Source: an uncultured Opitutaceae bacterium
GTDB taxonomy: Bacteria > Verrucomicrobiota > Verrucomicrobiae > Opitutales > Opitutaceae
Assembly (NCBI GenBank): GCA_946482625.1
Contig: CAMLSH010000093.1
Coordinates: forward strand, 1 to 10,087
Direction of reading: 5' to 3'
Length of the DNA: 10,087 nucleotides
Below the pieces are notes generated by a model. The model did not search any database and was not told the origin of the DNA. It saw only the letters and a program-made list of their open reading frames with translations. The position numbers and the translations under genes were made by a program. This document shows, one piece after another, positions 1 through 5,505 of the stretch; positions within the stretch are counted from its first letter, which is position 1; each line of letters begins with the position of its first letter.

Positions 1-108
1 GGCGGTGAGGCTGACGCCGGCGAGCGCGCGCGTGGGACCGAAGTTTTTTTCGACGGCTTCCATGCGGAGGAGTTCGGTGGCGGCGCTGGCGACGGACGAA
101 GACGGCAT
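1..108 (-). CDS. Sugar ABC transporter ATP-binding protein, N-terminal fragment cut by the window edge
   Basis: Only the first 36 codons are present; the gene continues beyond base 1. The visible residues run from MPSSS through LLRMEAVEKNFGPTRALAG to VSLTA. This is the usual opening strand of an ABC ATPase (a short hydrophobic-acidic strand, then K-x-F-G-x-x-x-A-L-x-G-V-S-L) as in RbsA/MglA-type sugar importers. The Walker A motif would lie just outside the window, so nucleotide binding cannot be confirmed here. It follows the substrate-binding protein gene on the same strand after a 101-bp gap holding a 9-bp repeat array, so the two probably encode one importer. I chose the ATG at 108 because it is preceded by a C/T-rich tract (CTCCCACCCTCC) like the other genes here. 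An in-frame ATG at 63 would leave an unusually short N-terminus. Confidence 0.78.
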   Translation of the reverse strand, partial: MPSSSVASAATELLRMEAVEKNFGPTRALAGVSLTA

Positions 109-150
109 GGAGGGTGGGAGCGGAAAGGGCAGGCGAAGCTGAAGGAAGAG

Positions 151-186
151 GTCCTATAGGTCTTATGGGACGTATAGGACTTATAG
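151..186. repeat. Four tandem degenerate 9-bp units, able to fold into a hairpin
   Basis: The plus strand reads GTCCTATAG, GTCTTATGG, GACGTATAG, GACTTATAG without gaps, consensus G(T/A)C-N-TAT(A/G)G. The first eight bases (151-158, GTCCTATA) are the exact reverse complement of 173-180 (TATAGGAC), giving an 8-bp stem with a 14-nt loop. The array lies between the substrate-binding protein stop codon (210) and the ATPase start (108), where a stem could favour expression of the binding protein over the ATPase. That role is inferred. Similar short-period TATAGG-type repeats are scattered between genes in many bacterial genomes. Confidence 0.8.
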
Positions 187-209
187 CGGAGGCGGGGTCG
201 GACGGGTTT

Positions 210-1151
210 TTATTCGGTGCCGAGGATGGTTTTGACGGCGGGGGTATCGATGTTGTCCTTGGTCACGAGTTCGCAGCCGGTGTCGATGCGCTGTTCGACT
301 TTTTCGCCGCGGATGACGGCGGCGAGCGTCTTCACGCCGAGGTAGCCCATGTTGAAAGGATTCTGCGCGACGAGGGCGTTGATATCCCCTTTTTTGAGAG
401 CTTGCAGGAGGATCGGGGAGGCGTCGAAACCGACGAAGATTTTTTTGCCGGCGAGGCCGTTCTGACGGAGGGCGAGCAACATACCGACGGTGGTGGATTC
501 GTTGGGGCAGAAGATCGCGTCTGCTTCGCGGAGCTTGTCGACGAGGTTCATGGACGCGTCCTGCGCGGAGCTGATGGTGGCGCCGGCGTAGCGGTTGCTG
601 ACGATCACTTCGAGTCCGGGCGCGGCTTTGAGAGCGGTGAGGAATCCGTCTTCGCGATCGGTGGTGCTGGCGGAGCCTTCGGCGTAGCGGAGGAGGACGA
701 CTTTGCCTTTGCCGCCGGTGAGGCGGATGAGCTCGGCGCCGGCGAGTTCGCCGCCCTTGCGGTTATCGGTGGCGACGAAGCTGGCGTAGTCTTTGCCCAC
801 TTCGCCCTTGAGTCCGGAGTCGATGATGACGACGGGGATTTTATTCTGGGCGGCGCTGCGGACGGGGCCGACGAGGGCGGAGGCGTCGAGGGGGGCGAGG
901 ACGAGGCCGGCGGTTTTGGAGGAGACGAATTGCTGGACGACGGCGATCTGCTGGGCGCGATCGTCTTCCTTGAGCGGGCCGCGCCAGTTCATCTGGAGGT
1001 TGGTTTCGGCGGCGGCTTTGCGGGCGCCGGCTTCCACGCTTTTCCAGAAGGAGTGGGTGGTGCCTTTGGGGATGACGGCGATGCTGACATCGGCGGCGAA
1101 GGCGGCGGTGGAAAGCGCAAAGGCGAGGAGGGCGATCAGGGATTTTTTCAT
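210..1151 (-). CDS. Periplasmic sugar-binding protein of an ABC importer (RbsB-like)
   Basis: This is a 313-residue protein that would capture a monosaccharide in the periplasm for a ribose/galactose-type ABC importer. Residues 1-19 are a Sec signal peptide (MKKS, hydrophobic core, AFA-A) with no lipobox cysteine, so the mature protein should be soluble. The rest matches the Peripl_BP_4 fold. Positions equivalent to the ribose-binding pocket of E. coli RbsB can be followed: F35-W36 after the first strand, D111 in VIIDSG, R166 in DREDGF, N217 in PNES, D243 in GFDAS and Q263 in AQNP. The ligand is therefore probably an unmodified pyranose or furanose sugar; its identity cannot be read from sequence. 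The ATPase gene follows at 108. Upstream lie the zinc dehydrogenase and the aldo-keto reductase on the same strand, after a 249-bp gap that may carry its own promoter and operators. The context suggests L-galactose, L-fucose or another pectin sugar. Confidence 0.92.
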   Translation of the reverse strand: MKKSLIALLAFALSTAAFAADVSIAVIPKGTTHSFWKSVEAGARKAAAETNLQMNWRGPLKEDDRAQQIAVVQQFVSSKTAGLVLAPLDASALVGPVRSAAQNKIPVVIIDSGLKGEVGKDYASFVATDNRKGGELAGAELIRLTGGKGKVVLLRYAEGSASTTDREDGFLTALKAAPGLEVIVSNRYAGATISSAQDASMNLVDKLREADAIFCPNESTTVGMLLALRQNGLAGKKIFVGFDASPILLQALKKGDINALVAQNPFNMGYLGVKTLAAVIRGEKVEQRIDTGCELVTKDNIDTPAVKTILGTE

Positions 1152-1400
1152 GGGGAGTAAATGGGTGCGTGCGACCGGCGTTCAATCGAAGCGGGTCGCC
1201 GTTATGGACACGAAACGGGGAATGATCTGGCGAGTCTGATTTCGCGCCGGATACAGGCGATGGCGTGCGTTGCGATAAGTTAGAATTTGAGCGCGGATTT
1301 TTGGGGGAGTGGGCGTGCAACCGCAAGGACACGCCGGGGGATGGGGCGATGCGGCATAATTTCTTCGCAACCGTTGCGGAGGCCGCCGTCGGGAGCTGGA
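1152..1400 (-). promoter_or_regulatory. Leader region of the binding protein gene with a 13-bp palindrome
   Basis: This 249-bp gap separates the zinc dehydrogenase stop codon from the binding protein start and contains no gene I can support. It holds a perfect dyad CGCAAC-C-GTTGCG at 1366-1378 (plus strand). The related decamer ATCGCAACGC lies on the minus strand at 1267-1276. The same decamer recurs inside the palindrome before the pectinase operon. These could be operators of a LacI-type regulator, whose sites often centre on AAC/GTT dyads; that is inference. I could not pick out convincing -35/-10 boxes. The gap is wider than the others in this block, which argues for a separate promoter for the transporter genes. 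Confidence 0.45.
1366..1378. promoter_or_regulatory. Perfect 13-bp palindrome, candidate operator
   Basis: The sequence CGCAACCGTTGCG is a perfect six-base-per-arm dyad around one central base. It lies 22 bp downstream of the dehydrogenase stop codon and about 215 bp ahead of the binding protein start. As RNA it would give only a short stem and no U-tract follows, so a DNA-binding site is more likely than a terminator. Its minus-strand core CGCAACGGTT resembles CGCAACGCTT at 3752-3761. Confidence 0.4.
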
Positions 1401-2417
1401 TCAGACCTCGATCATGGCTTTGAGGACGGCGGGATTGCCGGAGATGTCCTTGGGGAAGACCGTGGGAACGTCGGCAAGTTTCAAGCGATGTGTGATCCAC
1501 GGCTGGGTGTTCACTTTGCCCGCTTCGACGAGGGCGATGATGTCGCGGAAGGTGCCGGGGAGGGCGTTGCGGCTGCCCATGACGGTGAGCTCGCGGCGGT
1601 GGAAATTGGGGTCGTTGAAGGTCACGTCGCCTTGGAACAGTCCGACGAAAACGATGCGGCCGCCGTGCGCGGGAAGGTCGAAGGTGCTCATCATCGATTT
1701 CGGGTTTCCGGTGGCGTCGATGACACAGGTCGGGAGATCGCCGCCGCCGATTTTTTTGAGCTCGTCGATCGCGGTGGGGCCGGCGGTGACGGTGTGTTTC
1801 ACGCCGAGTTGGTCGCGACAGAAAGCGAGACGTTGCTCGGCGACGTCCATGACGATGAGCGTGGCGCCGGTGACGAGGACGAACTGGATGACGCTGAGGC
1901 CGATGGGGCCGGCGCCGATGACGAGGACGACGTCGTCGGCGGTGATGGCGGCGCGTTCGACGGCGTGGGCGCCGATGGCGAGGGTTTCGACGAGGGCGAG
2001 CTGGTCGTAGTTGAGCGAGGTGGCCTTATGGAGTTTGCGCGCGGGGATGGCGACGAGGGGGCGCATGCCGCCGTCGATGTGGACGCCCATGACCTTGAGG
2101 TCGGTGCAGCAATTGGGTTTGCCGCGGCGACAGGCGATGCAGCGGCCGCAGTTGATGTAGGGCTCGACGGAGCAGCGGTCGCCGGTTTTGAGGCCGTGGG
2201 GGTCGGAGCCGGGATCGACGATCTCGACGCCGAGTTCGTGGCCGAGGACGCGCGGGTAGTTGAAGAACGGCTGCTTGCCGGCGAAGGCGTGGAGATCGGT
2301 ACCGCAAACGCCGATACGGTGAACGCGGACGAGGGCTTCGCCGGGGGCGAGGACGGGCTCGGGGGCGTCATGGGTGGCGGCGAACTGGCCGGGTTTTTCG
2401 AGGGAAATCTGGAGCAT
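1401..2417 (-). CDS. Zinc-dependent sugar-acid dehydrogenase, probably L-galactonate to D-tagaturonate
   Basis: This is a 338-residue cytoplasmic medium-chain dehydrogenase of the usual length. Catalytic zinc ligands are C38 (GVCGTD), H60-E61 (LGHE) and E144. The structural zinc cysteines are C90, C93, C96 and C104. The Rossmann motif GAGPIG is at 168-173, and D191 closes the second strand, favouring NAD over NADP. The C-terminal stretch with RRELTVMGSRNAL (275-286) resembles RspB and the L-galactonate dehydrogenases (LgoD/YjjN type), which oxidise L-galactonate to D-tagaturonate. Substrate assignment rests on this resemblance plus context: the gene lies 125 bp after an L-galactose-dehydrogenase-like reductase, and a sugar lactonase is encoded nearby. 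Alternatives are an L-fuconate, sorbitol or threonine dehydrogenase. The ATG at 2417 follows a C/T-rich leader (CTCCCTTTCGTTTCC). The family call is firm, the substrate only probable. Confidence 0.9.
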   Translation of the reverse strand: MLQISLEKPGQFAATHDAPEPVLAPGEALVRVHRIGVCGTDLHAFAGKQPFFNYPRVLGHELGVEIVDPGSDPHGLKTGDRCSVEPYINCGRCIACRRGKPNCCTDLKVMGVHIDGGMRPLVAIPARKLHKATSLNYDQLALVETLAIGAHAVERAAITADDVVLVIGAGPIGLSVIQFVLVTGATLIVMDVAEQRLAFCRDQLGVKHTVTAGPTAIDELKKIGGGDLPTCVIDATGNPKSMMSTFDLPAHGGRIVFVGLFQGDVTFNDPNFHRRELTVMGSRNALPGTFRDIIALVEAGKVNTQPWITHRLKLADVPTVFPKDISGNPAVLKAMIEV

Positions 2418-2542
2418 GGAAACGAAAGGGAGCCGAATTTTTTGGTATGAAACTCAGGGAGGCTGGAAAAAGGCAGGAGGGAAATCGAAAGGAACGTTCT
2501 GAGAAGTTCTTCCTGATTTCCTGATTTCCACATTTAAAATCC
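2418..2542 (-). other. 125-bp intergenic gap with an imperfect hairpin and a short direct repeat
   Basis: This gap lies between the aldo-keto reductase stop codon and the zinc dehydrogenase start. At 2492-2509 the arms GAAC(G)TTCT and AGAAGTTC form an imperfect inverted repeat with one bulged base. At 2511-2529 the octamer TCCTGATT occurs twice in tandem, followed by a further TCC. No U-tract follows the hairpin on the minus strand, so it is not a typical intrinsic terminator. It could be a transcript-processing or partial termination site within an operon. No gene fits in the gap. Confidence 0.5.
2511..2529. repeat. Tandem TCCTGATT octamer, about 2.4 copies
   Basis: The plus strand reads TCCTGATT, TCCTGATT, TCC, abutting a T/A-rich tail (ATTTAAAAT at 2532-2540). 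It lies just downstream of the aldo-keto reductase stop codon in transcript order. It looks like a small member of a dispersed intergenic repeat rather than a coding element, but one copy in one window cannot prove this. Confidence 0.55.
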
Positions 2543-3496
2543 TCAGCCGATAAGTACGTCGCGGTTTTCGGGGCGGCCGCGGGTGAAGTTGTGGTTTTTG
2601 ATCGGTCGCAGGATTTCCAGTACGCGGGCCATGAGCTCGAAATCGATGGGTTCGTCGAGGTAGCCGACGTTCTTGCGGATGTTGTCCGCGCTGGCGGTGC
2701 CGACGAGCGTCGTCGCGATGGCGGGGTGATGCGTGGCGAACTGGATGGCGAGTTTCGCGATGTCGGCGCCGACGGCTTTGCAGTACTCGGTGGCGCGGCG
2801 GGCGGTCTCGATCATGAGCTTTGGGGCGGGATGCCACGACGGAACGCCGCGCTCGGAGAGGAGGCCCATGCCGGTGGGCGAGGCGTTGATGATGCCGACG
2901 CCTTTCTGTTTCAGATAGGGAATGAGCGACTCGAGCGCGGTGTCGTTGAGCTCGTAGCGGCAGAAGGAGAGGATCGTATCGACGACGCCCGGACCAACGC
3001 GGTCGAGGATGCCGGTGAAGACTTTGAGCGGGAGGCCGGTGATGCCGATGTGGCCGATGCGGCCTTCTTCGCGCAGTTTCACGAGCTCGGGGAGGGTTTC
3101 GTTCACGATCTGACCGAGATCGGCGAACTCAATGTCGTGACACTGGAGGAGGTCGACATAGTCGACGCCGAGGCGGGCGCAGCTTTCGTCGAGGCTGGAG
3201 CGGATGCGGGCGGCGGAGAAATCGAAAACGCCATGGTCGTACTGACCGACTTTGGTGGCGAGGTAGTAGCGGTCGCGTTTGATCTCGCGGAGGGCCTTGC
3301 CGAGGACGGTTTCGGATTTGGTGGCGCCGTAGTAAGGCGACGTATCAATAAAATTGATGCCCAAGTCGACGGCGGTGTGGACCGTGCGGATGCCCTCGCT
3401 GTCATCGGTGGCGCGGAAGACGCCGCCGAGGGGCGAGGAGCCGTAGCTGAGGACGGAAACGTGCAGGCCGGTCTGGCCGAGGGGGCGGTATTGCAT
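2543..3496 (-). CDS. Aldo-keto reductase, L-galactose (or L-fucose) 1-dehydrogenase
   Basis: This is a 317-residue cytoplasmic aldo-keto reductase that probably oxidises an L-sugar at C1 to its lactone with NAD(P). The catalytic tetrad is complete: D51 and Y56 in INFIDTSPYYG, K82 in LATKVG and H120 in LLQCHDIEF. Several blocks match plant L-galactose dehydrogenase nearly word for word as I remember it: GASPLG-like GSSPLG (19-24), the SPYYG-T-SE block (53-62), HDIEF (120-124), GITGLPL (151-157) and the ASP-x-GMGLL block (205-213). Bacterial L-fucose and D-threo-aldose dehydrogenases belong to the same group, so L-fucose is the main alternative. It is the first gene of the minus-strand block and diverges from the pectinase operon. 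The ATG at 3496 starts the conserved strand directly and follows a C/T-rich leader (CTCCCTTTCCCCGCC). The lactone product fits the lactonase encoded at 9996-9166. Confidence 0.92.
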   Translation of the reverse strand: MQYRPLGQTGLHVSVLSYGSSPLGGVFRATDDSEGIRTVHTAVDLGINFIDTSPYYGATKSETVLGKALREIKRDRYYLATKVGQYDHGVFDFSAARIRSSLDESCARLGVDYVDLLQCHDIEFADLGQIVNETLPELVKLREEGRIGHIGITGLPLKVFTGILDRVGPGVVDTILSFCRYELNDTALESLIPYLKQKGVGIINASPTGMGLLSERGVPSWHPAPKLMIETARRATEYCKAVGADIAKLAIQFATHHPAIATTLVGTASADNIRKNVGYLDEPIDFELMARVLEILRPIKNHNFTRGRPENRDVLIG

Positions 3497-3780
3497 GGCG
3501 GGGAAAGGGAGCAGGGTAGGCCGAAAATTGGCGAGTGGGAATGCCTTCTTTTGGGCAAAGCATGGCGATCGTTGACTTGGAGGTCGTGTGCCGGATGAGA
3601 GTGCGAACGCTGACGAGAGGTGGAATCAACGATGCGCACGCGGCCGGGGTTGTCTGGGGCGAACGCTTCGGAGTTTCTTGTTGTTTTTAACGCTTGGTGG
3701 ATCGGTTGAATACCGGAGACTGGATCCCACGATCCGCGCCCTTCGCCTGATCGCAACGCTTCCGATCACACGTTTTCCCC
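3497..3780. promoter_or_regulatory. Divergent promoter region between L-sugar oxidation genes and pectinase operon
   Basis: This 284-bp region must hold the start signals for two outward-facing blocks. Structures visible in it are: a near-perfect 21-bp palindrome (3748-3768); an 8-bp inverted repeat, ATCGTTGA at 3568-3575 and TCAACGAT at 3626-3633; a 5-bp dyad GGATC-CCAC-GATCC at 3722-3735; and a T-rich patch at 3674-3689 that could be part of a plus-strand promoter. No -35/-10 pair is good enough to call. Open frames here do not look like protein. Confidence 0.65.
3748..3768. promoter_or_regulatory. Near-perfect 21-bp palindrome just before the pectinase operon, candidate operator
   Basis: The arms TGATCG (3748-3753) and CGATCA (3763-3768) are exact reverse complements. 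The nine bases between them, CAACGCTTC, add two more matched pairs (AA with TT), so 8 of 10 pairs match around a central G. It ends 12 bp before the ATG at 3781, a place where a bound repressor would block transcription or initiation. The core ATCGCAACGC also occurs ahead of the binding protein gene. The AA-CG-TT centre is typical of LacI-family sites; the AraC regulator in this window would more usually bind direct repeats. Confidence 0.45.
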
Positions 3781-5505
3781 ATGACATCCCTCGTTGGTTT
3801 GCTCTCCTCCCGCTCTCCGTTGCGCGTGTGCTGCGCGCTTTTACTGGGCCTCGCGATACTTCCATTCGCGCAAGCGCAGCACGCTGGGGCTGCGAAAAAG
3901 CCGCGCTTCGTGCTGGTGGGCGATTCGACGGTGACGGATCACGCGGGCTGGGGAGAGGGATTCCGGCGTTATCTGGTGGAAGGGGTGGAGTGCATCAACA
4001 CGGCGCAGGGGGGGCGGAGTTCCAGGAGTTTCGTCAACGAGGGCCGTCTCGCGAAGGCGATCGAGGCGCATGGCGATTTTTATCTGATCCAGTTCGGACA
4101 CAACGACCAGCCGGGCAAGGGACCGGAGCGCGAGACAGACCCGGCGACGACGTATCCGGAATACCTGACGAAGTACATCGACGCGGTGCGCGCGATCGGG
4201 GCGCGACCGATTTTGGTGACCTCGCTGGTGCGACGGACTTTCAATGCGGCGAATCCGGGGAAGATCGATTCGACCCTGACGCCGTACGCTGACGCGGTCA
4301 AAAAACTCGGCGCGGAAAAAAACGTTCCGGTGGTCGATCTGCACGCGTTGAGCCTGGCGTTTTGCGAGGAGCTGGGGCCGGTGAAGACGGCGGCGTTTAA
4401 CCCGGTCAAAGATAAGAAACCGGACACGACGCATCTGGACGCGGAAGGCGCAGTGGTTTTTGCGGAGCTGATCGTGGGTGAGTTGCGACGGGAAATGCCT
4501 GAACTCGCGCCGCTGTTTCGCACGGAGCCGTCCGCGGCAACTGCGCGGTCCGGCGTGGTCGCGACCAAGAGTGGGAAGCCGGTGGTCGTGGACGCAGTGG
4601 TCTCCGCGGATAACTCGGGGACGCATCTGACGGTGAGCGCGGCAGTGGCGGCGGCTCCAGCGAACGGGACAAAACCGTTTGTGATTTTGATTAAACCCGG
4701 CGTCTACAAAGAGCACGTGCACGTGCCGGCGGATAAACCGTTCATCGTATTGCGGGGCGAGCCGGGCGAGACGGCGACGACGGTGATTACCCGCGATGTG
4801 AATCTGAAATCGGTGAAGCCGGACGGGAAAAAATATGAGACGCGCGAAAGCGCGACCGTGCTGGTGCAGGGGGCGGATTTCACGGCGGAGAATGTGACGT
4901 TCGAGAACACCACGACGCGCGAGGAGAAAGTGCAGGCGCTGGCGATCTATGTGGATGCGGACCGCGCGGCGTTTCGCGGGTGTCGTTTCCTCGGCTGGCA
5001 GGACACAGTCCGGGTGGAGAAGGGGCGGCAGTATTTTGAAAACTGTTACGTGAGCGGGCATGTGGACTTTATCTACGGCAGCGGCACGGCGGTGTTTGCG
5101 CGTTGCGAGATTCACTGCCGGGCGGACGGATATATCACGGCGGCATCGACGGATGAGAACGCCCCATGGGGTTATGTGTTTCTCGATTGCCGGGTGACGG
5201 CTGCGCCGGAGGTGAGCAGAGGCGTGTATCTGGGGCGTCCGTGGCGGCCGCATGCGGCGACGGCGTTTGTGCGGACAGAGCTTCCTGCACAGATTCGCGC
5301 CGAAGGCTGGCACAACTGGGGCAAGGTGGAGAACGAAACGACCGCGCGGTATCGCGAATATAAGAACACGGGGCCGGGTGCGAAGGCCGACGCGCGGGTG
5401 GGCTGGGCGCGTGAGCTGACCGACGGCGAGGCGAGCGAATACACGGCCGAGAATATTCTGCGCGGCAGCGACGGCTGGAATCCGACGGCACCGCTTTCAA
5501 AATGA
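3781..5505 (+). CDS. Bifunctional rhamnogalacturonan acetylesterase (CE12) and pectin methylesterase (CE8), exported
   Basis: This 574-residue exported protein has two esterase domains for pectin. Residues 1-32 form a signal peptide (cleavage near AQA-Q). Residues about 40-245 are an SGNH/CE12 domain: G47-D48-S49-T50 with nucleophile S49, the QGGRS block with G77-G78, F105-G-H-N108-D109, and D215-x-x-H218 completing the triad. Residues about 265-565 are a pectinesterase beta-helix: GVYKE (307-311), Q385, GWQD408T (acid/base), HVD429F (nucleophile) and LGR486PW (catalytic arginine). All key residues of both domains are intact, and the short linker (about 246-264) suggests a true fusion, not a frameshift. 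The first domain would remove acetyl groups from rhamnogalacturonan and the second methyl groups from homogalacturonan, preparing substrate for the polygalacturonase whose ATG overlaps this stop codon. The ATG at 3781 follows TTTTCCCC. Confidence 0.94.
   Translation: MTSLVGLLSSRSPLRVCCALLLGLAILPFAQAQHAGAAKKPRFVLVGDSTVTDHAGWGEGFRRYLVEGVECINTAQGGRSSRSFVNEGRLAKAIEAHGDFYLIQFGHNDQPGKGPERETDPATTYPEYLTKYIDAVRAIGARPILVTSLVRRTFNAANPGKIDSTLTPYADAVKKLGAEKNVPVVDLHALSLAFCEELGPVKTAAFNPVKDKKPDTTHLDAEGAVVFAELIVGELRREMPELAPLFRTEPSAATARSGVVATKSGKPVVVDAVVSADNSGTHLTVSAAVAAAPANGTKPFVILIKPGVYKEHVHVPADKPFIVLRGEPGETATTVITRDVNLKSVKPDGKKYETRESATVLVQGADFTAENVTFENTTTREEKVQALAIYVDADRAAFRGCRFLGWQDTVRVEKGRQYFENCYVSGHVDFIYGSGTAVFARCEIHCRADGYITAASTDENAPWGYVFLDCRVTAAPEVSRGVYLGRPWRPHAATAFVRTELPAQIRAEGWHNWGKVENETTARYREYKNTGPGAKADARVGWARELTDGEASEYTAENILRGSDGWNPTAPLSK

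Noticed and set aside
114..1160. Long plus-strand open frame (348 codons) opposite the sugar-binding protein gene
   Set aside because: Its translation is low-complexity, rich in Gly, Ala, Asp and Glu, as expected for the antisense of a GC-rich gene. The opposite strand encodes a clear family member.
1287..2450. Plus-strand open frame (387 codons) opposite the zinc dehydrogenase
   Set aside because: It is acidic low-complexity sequence without any domain motif, and the opposite strand has all zinc and NAD motifs.
2591..3598. Plus-strand open frame (335 codons) opposite the aldo-keto reductase
   Set aside because: Same antisense composition, no recognisable fold, and it runs into the divergent promoter region.
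3571..3601. Plus-strand promoter starting with TTGACT at 3571
   Set aside because: No acceptable -10 box follows at 16-18 bp (the best is ATGAGA), and it lies about 200 bp from the gene it would serve.
3841..5313. Minus-strand open frame (490 codons) opposite the CE12-CE8 gene
   Set aside because: Arginine- and histidine-rich composition without domains. The plus strand has complete catalytic sets for two esterase domains.
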